From the NCBI GenBank assembly GCA_947650285.1, contig CANTFL010001026.1:1-64000 (forward strand): 64,000 nucleotides of DNA. Direction: 5' to 3'. The translations under genes and the position numbers were made by a program. Positions 34,433 through 47,288 of this stretch are shown here, piece after piece. The stretch is from Hyaloperonospora brassicae (lineage: Eukaryota; Oomycota; Peronosporomycetes; Peronosporales; Peronosporaceae). The notes under the pieces are model-generated. The model had not been told where the DNA came from, did not search any database, and saw nothing but the letters and a program-made list of their open reading frames with translations. Position 1 is the stretch's first letter. Every line of letters begins with the position of its first letter.

Positions 34433-37400
34433 GTCGCTGTGGTCGGCTGATTGGGGCTACGCCAAGTGCGTCCGTCGCGGCTCAAAGCCCCGCGTCGTCT
34501 CAGGTGGCAAAAGTCTGGCAAGATGGACAATACACGACTTTAGCACTGCCAGCGAGCGAGGAACCAGCCAAAAAGCGGCTGCGCACGTGCGTTGGATGGC
34601 GGCGCGTGGGTCGGCACTGACTCGTTCGTGTCGCTCGCTCGCTCGATCGCTCGTTCGTTCGTTCGTTCGCTTCGGCCCAGCGGAATGAGAGACGAGGAAC
34701 GAGAGCTCTGCGCAATGTCCGCTGCCGCTGGAGAAGTGCGCGCGCGGGAGCTGCTCGAGGGACGACGACGTGGGGTGTTGTGGACCCAAAGCAGCGGCTT
34801 GTGAACTGGCTTCGTCCGCGCGTGCACTTTTTCTGTGCCGTTACGACTCTTTACATTTGGATGTCGGATGGCACACTCCGTCTGGACCTTGTGATCAAAT
34901 GGCGCTCTTTGTGTCGAAATACGTACTAGCGAATAGACACAAAACGCGCTCGGGGACTGCTTTTTCGAGCGGTATGCGCTTTGATTCGATGGGACAGCGT
35001 TTGTACCGGATGCTGTCTCTTCGGTCCTCTACGTGTCGCTTTTGCGCCCACAGAGTTGGGGGACGCACGCAGTCGATGCGTTTTGACGCCTTATCAAAAC
35101 ATGGCTCGAGACGGAATCGAGCGGAAAAAGGATCCGCGGGCCAAACGTGTGAAAAATGTTTGGCAACCCATCGGTGCAGAAGGGTCCGCATGTAATGATC
35201 GCAGCCCGTCTCGCTCCTGCAGCACACTGGAACAATACGTACGCACGTCTTTTACCAACTGACGGCCAACGACAGTGTAAAAGCTCGATTGCTTTGCCTT
35301 GTCGTCGGATAGAAGAGGCATCCGGCGCTGTCGACTAAGAAGCGGTACTTCTACGGTAGTCATGACGACGTGCAGAGAGACAGCGAGCCCACTTGATTCA
35401 ACTCGTCATGTCGGTATTGCCACAGTATGCAGTTGCCCCTGTGGTAACACTGCTAGCGCCTTGGGAGCTGCCGGTTCACTGCTCTGGGTTCTCAGTGTAT
35501 GTTCAGTAACCCGATCGTCCATGTTCCTTGCCGCAAAGCAGACTCTCTGTCTTGTCATGCATGCGTAGCTCTTAGCATAGTGAACGGCAGCTTCGTTCGT
35601 CGCTCGCTTCGTGTCCGTTCCGCGGTGGGCACTGGCGTCAAGAAGCGAACGTCAGATTGGCAGCGACCCGTTGACTTGTCACTGGCGACGACCACTTGCG
35701 ACGGGCGTAGATCACGATAGTGGATCTCGAGGTGGTGAATTATCATGAGCGTCCTACAAAGGGATTGGACGCGAGGCGGAGACCATTCGGTGGATCAAGG
35801 CCAAGCCTGGTGCATATTTGCAGTGCTTCGTTCGATGATACACGGGGTAAGTGAACAGCTATTCCCGTCACCTCGTAGCGATCACAACTCACCAGATAGA
35901 TGTGTGAGTCCACATTATGCGATCGATCAAGGCGAATGGATGCTAACAGGAGGAACATCGCTGCTCCAACGAAGTACATCACCGAGAACGAGACATAACC
36001 AGGAGTCGAGGCTACTGATCTTCAGTCTGCTGAGTAGGTACTATACATGCAGGTTCCTGGGTAGGGTCGGCATGTGTCCAAAGACGAGAGAGACATTCTG
36101 TACTTTTGCCGTGTGGTTTGAGCTTTTGTGAAAGCTGTAGTTATGCAGCAGATATTGTCGATAGTCTGTCTTTATCAATGGTAGTACTAAGTTGCACATC
36201 GCACATGCGGCCTCGAGCTTATCGTTGCCAAGGCTCGCCTCGTTGGTGAAACACGTCCGAGATCCAGTAGATGGATGCCGGTATCACCTCAACTTAGCGG
36301 CGCACCGCTGCTGCCATCTGCAAAAATCGATTGATTGTGACCATCGTAGGAAAGACGACGACGTAAACAAATTCGACCAGTTTCCTACGATGCAGATGTC
36401 AGTAAATGACTGGATTGGCATCACATCCACCACGACAATCCATCGCTACAATCGCACGAATGCACGAATGTCGGCCGAGTCTTTTGTCTCCTCAACTGCT
36501 GTGAAGACGAAGAGGAGCAAAGGTTGATCGAAGAAGAATGTGGAGGCGGAAAGTAAGCTGGAACGTGAGCTAGGGAGATACGCTTACGCAGCTGCGTATG
36601 CAGCTTTTCCACGTCAATTGTGGGAATATGGATCACATCGAAAAGGACGAGAGTGCTCAGCCGGAGCGACTCACGACAAAGTTTCAGATACAATTATGAG
36701 CCAGAGGAGAATAAGATGACCGGTGGACCTGTTGGAAACGTGGCATTCGTCGTTGGAAGATCAAGTTGGTCTAAAAAGAACGACACCTTGACTAATGCTT
36801 GCACTATGTTTACCCCCAAAGCACGGAAGTCGCCGGACTGCTTTTGAAAACATACCGCTACCGTCAATTTGACAGTTGCGAAGCACACAGTCCCCAATCC
36901 ATTCTTGACTTGTGATTCCAGTCTCTTTTTTCGACAAATCCATTCGATTGACGACAGCGCTTTGGAACGAATCCTGTGATCCTGCCAGAAGCCACATGTA
37001 GAAGAAATTCTCGATCAATGAGGATATTGCCCAGTTTGGCCATAACGTATACAAATCACTTCACGATCACGAGACGTTGTCAGCGAACGCCGACTCCCCA
37101 TCAAGGACAATTGATCAAAAATTGATATAGATACCAGTGCTGGCAGCACATCAAGTGTTTGGCTGCATTTGTGACCGCCACATTCCAGTGAGCACTCGCG
37201 TTATAGTAGCGACGGAGAACTGACCACAATCAGTGAGCAAACAATAGAGTCAGATTGAATCTGCTCGAACTCCTGCAGCGCACCTGTACTGATCCCCGTG
37301 CATGATAAAGCCACTCAGTGGATCTAACTTATGCATTGTCGTGTGGTTCCGATAACATCATGAGGTGTTCGCGAACGTTACATCGTTGTCGCACGTTTCA

Positions 37401-38166
37401 ACATCCGACTCTTGCAAACGCAGTAGCAGACAATACCGCACCTTCAATCCAGGCGATCTGTACACTAACGATCTAAGCTATCCTGATATCGTCACGATGG
37501 TGATATTGTCGCGAGGCAGAAGTCGTCGACAAATAAGGTCGTACGGTAGCGATCGAAAGCGGAAGCGTCGTCTATTGCATATCCCATAAGCCGCTTGCAA
37601 GCAAGGACGTTGCACTTGATTACGAGTAGCCTTGTATGAATCAACCTTGCGACTGCTGGTGAGTCCGCTGAAAAGGCCATTGAGCGCTATTTATTCTACT
37701 GCAGCGACCACACGAGGTAATCCACATCGTTGGTGCCTATCGCAGTCAGCTGCATCATATTCTGCTCGTACAAGAGAAGTCGAGTGTTTTTCGTAGGAGA
37801 CGGATGGACAATAAGATGATAATGGTTGCTCGTGCTCAATTTTACATAAATTGTCATCGTAGTGCTCCATCCCGCCGAGATGTATTTTTCCACTTGACAC
37901 GGAACGTAGTAACACGAAGAGGTTCTCCACGGCAAAACAACATGTATGCTCTCAGACTTTCAAGTATGATGTCACTATCACGATGAAAAGGCGCGATAAA
38001 GGTGCGTCCTTGTTCAAGTCCTTTGGTACGCGTACAATGCGTAACCAGTATATTCCAGTCAGTGTTTTTCTTGCTGAATGAAGGTTATCGTGACCAACCG
38101 AATGAGAGGCTCCGAGCCTTTTATAAGCTAGCAAATCGATTTATAAGCAACAGTACTTGCAGTAAG
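34433..38166. other. Gene-poor region left of Copia A
   Basis: Holds the kinase upstream region, including short TCGT/TCGC runs near 34627-34672. The rest is sequence without a recognisable domain. Minus-strand frames at 35094-35363 and 37691-37935 and a plus-strand frame around 36540-36700 look faintly coding but match nothing I know. I treat them as relics. Confidence 0.4.
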
Positions 38167-38361
38167 TATAACGAAAGCTAACCACTTCTCTGTGCTGCAA
38201 AATGGAAAGTAGTATTAAGAGTTAAATACTACCGACTGAATGTATAAACCCCCTCGTAAACTGATCACTCACTCCAGAACGTTGGAATACCACTGCCCCT
38301 GCAAGTTGCCTCAACACGCTCACAACACGCACATCATCGTCTTATCTCGTGATCCTCTACA
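38167..38361 (-). repeat. 3' LTR of Copia A
   Basis: 195 bases. On the minus strand it starts TGTAGAGGATCACG, directly after the purine tract. By eye it differs from the 5' LTR at about 14 positions. Confidence 0.88.
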
Positions 38362-38388
38362 CTCCCCTTCAACTTGCACTCTCGCAAA

Positions 38389-38718
38389 TTACACTGTATC
38401 GCGTAGTCGCATCGATTGCGGAGCACCAAGTAGTTTCGCCAGGTAATCAACGAGTTGCATAGCTGAAGGAACATGTTTGAGCTGGATCTTGCCTTGCTTA
38501 ATGTGGTCTCGAACAAAATGCACCCTGAGGTCAATATGCTTATCTCTTGGTGTATATCTCTGGTTCGTCGCAATACTTATCGCCGACTTGTTGTCCATGT
38601 GAATCGTCGTCGCAGTCTTACACGTTACACCCATTTCCTTCAGCAAATAACGAATCCACACCACTTCTTGTGTAGCTAGTGCCAGTGTCATATATTCTGC
38701 TTCAGCAGAGGATAAAGC
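38389..38718 (-). pseudogene. Copia A RNase H, C-terminal piece cut by Copia B
   Basis: The minus-strand frame shows LALSSAEAEYM, EVVWIRYLLKEMGV, IHMDNKSAIS and KHIDLRVHFVRD, the standard RNase H blocks of Copia, ending at 38389. The open frame extends into Copia B's LTR, but the true upstream residues lie at 43384 and beyond. The join falls inside the conserved Ala-Leu-Ser-Ser-Ala-Glu-Ala-Glu block and is in frame once one target duplication and B are removed. Confidence 0.85.
38714..38718. repeat. Target-site duplication of Copia B, left copy
   Basis: AAAGC, identical to 43379-43383. Five bases is the usual Copia target duplication. Confidence 0.88.
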
Positions 38719-38986
38719 TAAAGAGGTTCGATAACAGAGGAGACAGCTTGTAATCAGAGGGTAAATTGGAAAGTATATCAGTCGTTCGACAATTCGCACA
38801 CGCATTCAGCTTGTCATCTTAGAAGCACTACGATGGTCTCGCCTGGGTCGTTTCCCTCTTCATACAACCGACTGCTAAGGATTTCACTTTCTGTGTCCGT
38901 TCCAAAACGACTATGTTCAAACGTGAGCACGACGTTTAGACGTACACATAGTCTATATGATGAGCACCAAGTGCACATCATCAACA
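38719..38986 (-). repeat. 3' LTR of Copia B
   Basis: 268 bases, starting TGTTGATGATG on the minus strand. The half nearest that start is almost identical to the 5' LTR. The other half differs at about 29 of about 148 positions by eye. Confidence 0.88.
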
Positions 38987-38997
38987 CTCCTCCTCGA

Positions 38998-39460
38998 CTA
39001 GAAGTCTTCAACGTTTGTCTTTGCCACGAAAAACTTAATCTTGTTGGTCGAAATCGCCTTCGTCAAAGATTCGGCGAGCTGTGACTTCGTTTCAATATAC
39101 TCCAGATGAATCACCTTCGCCTTAACTTTGTTGCGAACAAAATGATAGCGAATATTTATGTGCTTCGCTCGACTTTGGTATCCTTCGTTTTTCGCAATAG
39201 CAATCGCACTCTGGTTGTCTGCATACCCAACGACTGGATATTCAATCTTGACCTTCATCTCCATCACTAAACCCTTTGCCCACAAAATCGCCTGAGTGCA
39301 TAACGAAAGAGCCACATATTCTGCTTCAGCAGTACTTAGTGATACTCTGCTTTGAAGCTTCGACTTGAAATAACTGGAGAGTCATTGACCATCACCATGA
39401 CTCCAGATGTCAAACGTCGATTATCTTTGTCGTTTACCCAATCTGCATCGCTAAAGGCAC
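38998..39460 (-). pseudogene. Copia B RNase H
   Basis: The minus-strand frame ending at 38998 has YADNQSAIAIAKNEGY and AKHINIRYHFVRNKV. Upstream pieces up to about 39460 (DADWVNDKDNRRLTSG) are in another frame. Order and spacing are those of Copia RNase H; broken by stops. Confidence 0.75.
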
Positions 39461-39566
39461 TTAACTTGAGATCAGCAGGATTACTGCGGTATCAAATTCT
39501 GTGCATTGCAGTAGACTTATGGTAGCGCAGCACACGAATGGCTGCGTTTCAGTGTTCTTCAATAAT

Positions 39567-40540
39567 TTATTCCATATGTAGACTCAGCCGACCCACTGCA
39601 AGGGCAATATCGGGCCTCGTGCCTGTCGCCACATATAAAAGTGATCCGACCAGAGATCTGCAGCGTCGGTTCTCCATCTTCGGGTCCTTTACCTCGCACT
39701 TGAGCATGACTTGACCTTCCACACTTGGGATGTTGACCGTTTTCGCTCCAACTTGATTAGATTTGACGACCATTCTGTCGATGCACGCACCTTGGCTGAT
39801 CTTGAGCTTCTTTGTCTGCTGTGCATAGTCCACCTCAATGCCGAGAATAAATCTTACATTACCAAGTTTTTTTTAACTAGAAATTACATCAAAGTTCATC
39901 GGCAACTTTGTCGATGTAACTAGCAGAAGTACCTCCAAGCAGCATATCGTCGACATACAGCGTCACGTAAATCCATAAAGGTGTCTATCGCGACGAAAGA
40001 AAACACACGGGTCTGTAACACATGGCACAAAACCCATGTTTCGAAACACTTCTAAAATCGTCTTAAACCATGTTGCAACAGCCTGTTTCAACCCATACAA
40101 ACTTCTGTTGGGTTTGAAAAGTTGACTTAGGTCCATGTCGACAGCGTGAGGCGTAGATCGGTATACATCTTCTTCTAAAACGCCATTTAGGAAGGCTGTA
40201 TCAACATCTTACTGTCGCATTATCATGCCAAAATGGCAACACACGGCGAGAAAAACGCGAACAGAGTTCATGTTTGCGACCGGTAAATACGTCTCGTAGT
40301 AACCAACACCAAGCGTGTGTCTATATCCTACAGCAACAAGATTTGCCTTAAAATTGATCAACTTCGCCGCCATGTTCATTGCGCTTGATGGCAAAAACCT
40401 ACTTGGTTCCGATCAACTTGTGACCAGAAATTTTCGTCAACGCACTCCATGTCTTCTTTTGGAGCAGCGCGTTTAATTCAGTCTTGATTGCATCCTTCCA
40501 CGTCATGGATTAGGGAGGGCGCAGCGCATCTTGGAATGTC
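39567..40540 (-). pseudogene. Copia B reverse transcriptase
   Basis: Read across stops and shifts on the minus strand: a start near 40540 (DALRPPYPWKDAI, then LNALLQKKTWSAL), then YVDDMLLGG near 39930, the polymerase active site. Next come VRFILGIEVDY and, in the frame 39833-39567, RRCRSLVGSLLYVATGTRPDIA. All are standard Copia blocks. Confidence 0.75.
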
Positions 40541-41064
40541 AGTGGGGAATCCAACGCCGCATTGTTTGCTCATAGTCGATGCGACATAGTTTTGGTACTC
40601 GGTCTGCTTGGTCTTCACTACGTCCAAGTACGATAGCTTCAGAATGACTTAGCGGAATCAAAGCTTGAGAATTCGAACTGGGTGTTAACGCAGCCGGTGC
40701 ATTGTTTCCGCCATATTGGGATGGCACCGTTTCCGAGCAATCGGTGATATAATTTAATCCACCGCCGGGTACAATGGTCTGCGCTGTATCCAAATCCACA
40801 TCGACCGGCTCCATGTTAATATCATCTATCTCGAAAGCGGGATCCGGACAAAGAGCGATATCGGGACTTAGACCTATTAGAGTAAAATTCGCCAGGAAGT
40901 GAAATTAGGCGAGTGCCAATTCAATCCGCCTCCATGGGGTTCTTGTCCATTGTCGGTTGACGCGTAGAGTATTTGTACCTGTACATCATCGTCATCGTCA
41001 TGGTGATGCACATGTTGAGTGAAGTCTTGACCACTAGCAACTTCCACATACCTAGACTCGTCAT

Positions 41065-42016
41065 TTATTGAAACACCACAGGCCTCGTAATTTTAACCCG
41101 TTTAGCATCATAGTTCCAAACACGATAGCCCTTGACACCATGTGCGTAGCCCAGAATCATGTATCGACATACCTTTTTATCCAGCTTTTGTCGTTTGGCT
41201 TTATTGATGTGCGCATACCCTTGCGAGCCAGAGACACACAAATACCTCAAGTCCAGCTTCGACTTTAAATCAAACTTCAAACGGAGTCACGATCGGGTGA
41301 GAAGAGCATGAAACACGAATCATTATGAATATCGCAGTATTATGGCTTCAACCCACCACTTCTTCTTAACCTGCATGTGGTTAAGCATTAAACGTGCTCG
41401 CTCCGTCAGTGTCCGATTCATCCGCTCCGCCATTCCATTTGCTGTGGCGAATATGGAAATGTTGTTTGATGTATAAATCCAAGCATGTCTGCACACTTGA
41501 TTGATAGCGCTTGTTAATATATTCGCCACCATTATCGGTGCGAATACACTTTATCTTCGCCGACAATTGATTTTCCATCATCAACTCGTACTCAATAAAC
41601 GTATCGACCGCTTCCGACTTATGCGCGATGCAGTACGCGACTACATATCGGGAAAAATTGTCAAGTAATGTAACAACAAATCTTGCTCCACCCTGCGACT
41701 TGGTCTCCATGGGACCCATTACGTCGCTATGAATTATTGTAGAAGCGAAGTCGTCTTCACTTAAATAACTGGACTTCGGAAAATTCTTAACCAATGACTT
41801 GCCGTTCATACATCCTTCGCATATGTCATCTCGATAAACGACAGCATCCAACACCTCTGTCATCTTGAAACCTTTAACGCAGTTCTCGAGGGTTTTCAAT
41901 GCCTTCATCGGCAGATGTCCCAGTCGAGCGTGCCATATACTTGGACCCACAGACTTGACGACGCCGACCTCCTGGCAGGGCCTTGCAGACTCTTCTTGTT
42001 CCTCTACAATAGACAA
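41065..42016 (-). pseudogene. Copia B integrase
   Basis: The frame from 42016 carries HARLGHLPMKAL and CEGCMNGK, the His-His-Cys-Cys zinc-binding head. It continues with IIHSDVMGPMETKSQGGARF (first catalytic Asp) and IKCIRTDNGGEY (second Asp). The third acidic residue (Glu of NGMAERMNRTL) is in another frame near 41420. The C-terminal piece at 41065-41280 (YMILGYAHGVKGYRVWN) is again in a different frame. Confidence 0.8.
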
Positions 42017-42059
42017 ATTTCCTTCTAGTGTTACTTAAGCCACCACTTCGGTTTGGTTT

Positions 42060-42300
42060 CTGATCTCACATTTTTTTTCTGGAACGTCATGTGTAGGTCT
42101 TTCGAAGACAAAGCAGAAATCGACACAAGTCTACAATCCGAACCTGGAACGTAGAGAACGGCTTCGAAAAGTACGGGCTTCTGGTTCTTAGTACGACTCG
42201 AAGCGTCCCAACTCCGTCAGCCCTAAATGTTTCTATATTCGCAATAGATATGTCGAACACTCTGTCGAGTGGTCAAAACTTCCACAAATTAATTTTTAAA
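42060..42300 (-). pseudogene. Copia B protease C-terminal part
   Basis: On the minus strand: GVGTLRVVLRTKNQKPV then LYVPGSDCRLVSISAL, the second half of a Copia protease with the conserved VPG and LVS steps. The segment with the catalytic DSGAS was not found intact. Confidence 0.6.
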
Positions 42301-42381
42301 TGGGCACATGTGACTGCTTTCACCACTGTCAAGTAGCCACCCTTCAGCCTCTTGTTCACTAATCGTAAACGCTTGTTCTGC

Positions 42382-42771
42382 TTATTGTTTCTTTCCAGGA
42401 TTATTCCAGCAATCTTGCTTCTTGTGGCCGTTTTTGCCACATGTGTAACACGTCCCGGCAAACTTGTTGCTATTTTCCTTCGAATCAAAAGCTTTGCCCT
42501 TGACGCTTCTTGTAGCCTTCAATGCAAGTTCATTCTTGTCATTGCGAACAAATTCTTTGTGCTCACGACGAAGCATCTCCTTGGCCATGAACAGATCGAT
42601 GTCCGTCACGTTCTCAATGATCTCGACGATCTGGTCGTACTCTTTGGACAGAACCCCCACTTTCATAACGAGTTGTTCATCTCGCGACACTTTGTCTCCG
42701 ATTGCTTGAATCGACAAGCACATTTCATCGAGCTTAAGGATGTGTTCCATCACACTTACACCTTTCTGCAT
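42382..42771 (-). pseudogene. Copia B gag with zinc knuckle
   Basis: A 129-codon frame: VMEHILKLDEMC, then LSKEYDQIVEIIEN, then CYTCGKNGHKKQDC, a complete CCHC zinc knuckle. This is the C-terminal half of a Copia gag. The N-terminal part, toward 43080, is in other frames. Confidence 0.8.
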
Positions 42772-43098
42772 CTTGAATTCATGTAGTCATCCACGCATCT
42801 GCACTCGATTGTGAATGCTCCGACGGAGAAAGATGCTCTTCAAAAACTACCATGCCTCTGCAGTCGACTGTGCCGATCCAGCCATAAATTGAAGACTTGG
42901 ACTGATCATTGTGCAAACATTTTCGAAAGCCTTCATGTCGATTACTTTATAGGTGGCCACATAAATGTCACATTTACGCGGAGACTACGTCGTGAAGAGA
43001 TTATCCAGCAAACCTTTCTTTACGACCTTCATTTGAGTATTAAACTCCCACACGAAATAATTGTCTTCATTTAGAATGCAGTTTGCCTCCATGGTACT

Positions 43099-43111
43099 TG
43101 GGCTTAAAACC
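43099..43111 (-). promoter_or_regulatory. Primer-binding site of Copia B
   Basis: On the minus strand GGTTTTAAGCCCA follows the 5' LTR. It differs by two bases from the initiator-tRNA half site in Copia A. Confidence 0.55.
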
Positions 43112-43378
43112 TAAAGAGGTTCGATAGCAGAGGATACGACTTGTAGTCAGGGAGTAATGTGGAAAGTACATTAGTCTTTCGAAAACTTGCACATGCATTC
43201 AGCTACTCAATGTAGAAGCACCACGATGGTCTCGTCTGGGTCGTTTTCCTCGTCATACAAACGACTGCTGGGGTTTCACTTTCTGTGTCCGTTCCAAAAC
43301 GACTATGTTCAAACGTGAGCACGACGTTTAGACGTACACATAGTCTATATGATGAACACCACGTGTACATCATCAACA
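43112..43378 (-). repeat. 5' LTR of Copia B
   Basis: 267 bases, partner of 38719-38986, ending next to the primer-binding site at 43111. Confidence 0.88.
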
Positions 43379-43383
43379 AAAGC
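43379..43383. repeat. Target-site duplication of Copia B, right copy
   Basis: AAAGC, identical to 38714-38718. Confidence 0.88.
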
Positions 43384-43524
43384 CACCGAAGTTTGGCGTT
43401 TGCTTTTGTACACGACAAATACACCTTTAAGCAAAATCAACACACCAGAAGTAGATCGACGAGTCATCTTGTCATTTCCCCAATTTGTATCACAGTATGA
43501 CCAAAGTATCATCTTATTGTCGTT

Positions 43525-44895
43525 CTATTTCTTGTACGCAATTCCGTGTGATTGTGCTCCCACGAGATAGTGCAAAACGCGTAGAGCCGCACGCCAGTGC
43601 ATCTGTCGTGGCTTGTCCAAGTACTGCGACAGCACTGACATCGCGTAACTTATGTCCTGTCGCGTGGCATTCGCAATATACAGAAGTGAACCGACCAATT
43701 TGCGATACGAAGTGATGTCCTTCAGCACCGGGTGTGGTTCATCCGGAGTTTGGTCCTGGTCTGCGCAGATAGGGTTGCGCACTGCATAAGCTTCATTTTG
43801 CTCAAATTTTGATACCAGCTTCATAATAAATTGGGACGGTTTTAGCACCAATTCTCCCTTTTCTTGTGATTAATTCACCTCCATGCCCAAAATGAACCGA
43901 GCATCTCCAAGCGACTTCCCAGTAAAATGCTCTGACAATTCTTTGAAAATCGTGTCCGCCTCTGCGTCTGACTTGCATCCAATCACGAAGTCGTCCAAAT
44001 ACAAGACTATGCATGTTGGTGACTTATTGTTTGCATCACTGCGTCGAACAAAACGACATTTGTATGCTCGACATTGTTTAAAGCCCATGGCAGAAAACAC
44101 AGAGCACGTTTTCTTGTGCCAACCCGCAGCCGCTTGATGTAATCCACATAAACTGCGTCGTAGTTTGCACATTATTCCAAATTTAATCTCAACTCCAAAG
44201 GGAGACTCCATGTAAATATCCTCTTCCAAATCGCCATTCAAAAACGCTGTTTCTACGTCGAACTGCCGGATTACATATTGCATGCTGCAACAAACTGACA
44301 AGAACACACGAATTGTGTTGAAGCACGCGACAGATATAAACGTGTCGAAGTAATTAAAACCATGCGTTTGCAGATATCCGAGGGCAACCAAACGCGCTTC
44401 GTAATGACTAATATCACCCTTTTCATCGTACTTGTGCCCAAATACCCACTTGTGACATATAACCTTGACACCTAGAGGACGATCGACAGCGCCCCGTGTG
44501 TGGTTTTTCAAATGAGCTTTAATCTCTGCTATAATTGCTGCTTTCCATTGTTCCGCGCTGATCGACTGCAGTGCCTCTCGTAAATTCATCGGTATATCAG
44601 CAGCAGAAAGCGAAATTTCGTAGTCGCCGAACACATTGACGTTTGGGGTCCGGCTCATCGTGTTCACTGTCCACCGGCGACCATCAGTCAGAAGCGGGAA
44701 ATCTATCTTCTCGCCATCAAAGCCATCATCAATGAGTAGACGATGTGACGCACTATAAGGCCTTTTGGTTGATACAGAGTACATTTCCAGTCGGTCATCT
44801 TGGGGGCGGGGATTTTCACTTCGCACAATAGATTGCGACTTATCCGGTAGACTTTGAAGCATGCGTGTATTATTATCGCCACTGTCAGCGATCAT
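43525..44895 (-). pseudogene. Copia A reverse transcriptase
   Basis: The frame from 44895 holds LREALQSISAEQWKAAI, WVFGHKYDEKGDISHYEARLVALG, QFDVETAFLNGDLEEDIYM and IVLYLDDFVIG with the YLDD active site, then ARFILGMEVN and a stop at 43870. The next piece (43851-43525) resumes with YRKLVGSLLYIANATRQDI after the break. It is one of the better preserved segments of the window but is not continuous. Confidence 0.88.
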
Positions 44896-44912
44896 GTTGG
44901 GTAGTCGGCGAC

Positions 44913-46059
44913 CTATAATTGTTTGTTTGTGTCAATGACTTGCATATCCGCACACTCCCCCTCAATCGGAGCAACAGCTAAATCATGCGACAGATTGATA
45001 TCGCCAGACGCATTCAAAACCATGTCTTCCCAACTGTTGTAATTGTCAGCAGTCTCATCAATGTCCATATCCCCAACCTCTTGAGTCTTGTTCAAGAAAG
45101 GTACTCGCACAGTCATGTCACCGCATTTATTATAATAGTGCTTCCAGTGAATGATAGGTTCACCGAGAACAACAACATCCTTGTATTGCGAGTGAGGTCG
45201 CTCGTTTAAAGTGACAGACCTAGTAACGACCGACTCTCCTTTGACCAGATCCCACACTCGATATGCCTTTGACGCGTCCAGATATTTGAGAAAGATGCAC
45301 CTGTGTGCCTTGCTGTTCCATTTCATTCGCTTCCAATCCGCGACTCGCGGATATTCAGTCGAACCAACGACACGAAAATGGCTCAAGTCTGGCTTCATTC
45401 CATACAGCGTTTCAAATGGACTTGTGCTAGATCGTGCAGTATTCGGAATCCGATTAATAGTGTAGGCAGCCGCCATAATATCCTCAGACCACCAAGAACG
45501 ATTAACTTCCATGTAGTGATTCATCGACCGGGTAATTTCAACGAGGGTTTGATTCATCCTCTCTGCTAAACCGATCTGTTGAGGAGTGTACGGTACGCTT
45601 GTCTGGTGAATAATACCAAGGTCACCACAGTACTTGTTGACCCGATAATTTGTATACTCCCCATCATTGTCACTACGAATGCATTTGATATTGCAATCTC
45701 TTTGCTTCTCCACCATGGCACGAAACGCCTTTAATTGCTCGAAAATTTGGGACTTTGCTGCTAACAAGTATACGTACACAAATCGGCTGTAGTCGTCGAT
45801 AAATGTGAGTACGTATACAGCCCCACCCTTCGACTTCGGGTTCATAGGACCCATCAAGATCGGTGTGTACAATCTCGAGCAGTCGACGTGTTTTTGGTAC
45901 ACTTCCTGAGGTATGTCTGAACGGGCCATTTGTCATTTTCCCGCGTGCACATTCATTACATAAACCGTCTTCAGGTGCAACAACTCCCGGAACACCATTG
46001 CAAACTTCATCGCTTGTATGAACTTGTTTGTAGACACATGGCCTAGGCGAGCATGCCAT
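44913..46059 (-). pseudogene. Copia A integrase
   Basis: The frame 45929-44913 (338 codons) carries KGGAVYVLTFIDDYSRFVYVY, IKCIRSDNDGEY and GLAERMNQTLVEI (second Asp and the Glu of the catalytic triad), then SPFETLYGMKPDLSHFRVVG. The zinc-binding head and the first Asp (IVHTDLDG) lie in overlapping frames between about 46130 and 45830. A frame change between them breaks the gene. Confidence 0.88.
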
Positions 46060-46133
46060 AGTGCACTAGAGTCATTGACCGCGACACTGCTATCGGCCTT
46101 GTGTGCCTCAAATGTGACATGTTGTTCTACATT

Positions 46134-46500
46134 TCACGCAAACAGCTTTCCCACTCGTTTAATCACTGCGACAGTAACGTTGTCGATCATCAGAACTGCT
46201 TGATCACTCTTAAACTGAACAAGCACGCCCCGGAACGTCAGCACTACCACTGACACAAGTTTCTTGTCTAGCCCAGGCACATGTAAGACCTCCGTTGGCT
46301 TGACTGTCCGACCGTTCTCGAGTATAAAACGTACTGTGCCAATTCCTTGTGCCTTCAACTGCTGTCCATTTGCCACGGTGATTTAAATTGGAGTAATCCA
46401 AATCTTCTTACTCCACAAATCCACGCTTGTTATCAGTCATGTGACGACTTGCCCCACTATCCAGCAACCAAGTCGAATTCGAAATAGGTTTGTCACTGAA
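46134..46500 (-). pseudogene. Copia A protease
   Basis: Near 46485-46430 the minus strand reads WLLDSGASRHMTDNKRGF, the catalytic aspartate motif. After a frame change the frame 46376-46134 continues with IGTVRFILENGR and VLHVPGLDKKLVSV. Normal protease order. Confidence 0.8.
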
Positions 46501-46519
46501 AACCGACAAAACAAACTCA

Positions 46520-47280
46520 TCACCAGGTCTCGATTGCTTCACGTTACGACACTGCGATCGTTTGTGTCCATGCCGTCCACATACAAAGCAATTCCTTTGA
46601 AAACTCGCATCGGTCTAGCCTCTCCCAGAAATTTGGCAGCTATCTCGATTTTCTTCTCGTACACGGTGTCCTCGTCCACCTTGAAAGCGTCGAGGTACAT
46701 TGCGCTGATCATGCGCCTTGAAAGCGATTTCCTTCTTGTCTCGCTTCTGAAGAGTGCCATGCTCCCGGAGGAGCATTTCTTTCGCGCCAAGCAGTATCAC
46801 GTTTCTGTGTGCCTCAATTATGCGCATCATATCATCATATTCAGATGATAAACTTCCCGAAAGCAAGACAGCTTCTCATCATCATTCATGCTGTCACCAG
46901 CAGCCCTGATCTTTCGACACAGCTCATCAAGACTTTAGCAGATGATCCATAATACTCGTACCATTCTCCATCACAAACTCATAAAGTTCCTTCCGAAGTT
47001 GCACTCGATTATGAAGATTCTTCTTCGCAAAGAATGTCGCCAAAACCTCCCAAGCTGCAATATCAGACTCACATTCCAAAACCATACACTGATAGGTCAG
47101 GAGAGAGCAGCTTTTCAAGCACAGCCAGAGCCTTCAAAGCAGCGACTTTCCATATGGTATTCTCCCGCAGCACTGCTGGATTTGGCTTATCTAATACGTG
47201 ATCCTTGCGCGCGAGTGTCGTAAGTGGATAACAATTTCCGCACTAAGTAATTGTCATCCGTGAGACTGTCCTTATAAGTT
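46520..47280 (-). pseudogene. Copia A gag
   Basis: Several frames: EVLATFFAKKNLHNRVQLRKEL near 47040, SSEYDDMMRIIEAHR near 46840, and a zinc knuckle CVCGRHGHKRSQC near 46580-46540. The order matches a Copia gag. Multiple shifts make it non-functional. Confidence 0.75.
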
Positions 47281-47288
47281 AACGTATT

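Larger units (their letters stand above)
38719..43378 (-). mobile_element. Copia retrotransposon B, nested in Copia A
   Basis: 4660 bp with LTRs of 268 and 267 bp, a perfect AAAGC target duplication, a GAGGAGGAG purine tract and a primer-binding site next to the 5' LTR. Internal order on the minus strand: gag, protease, integrase, reverse transcriptase, RNase H. The pol frame has many stops and shifts. It sits inside the RNase H region of Copia A, so it inserted after A. Confidence 0.92.
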
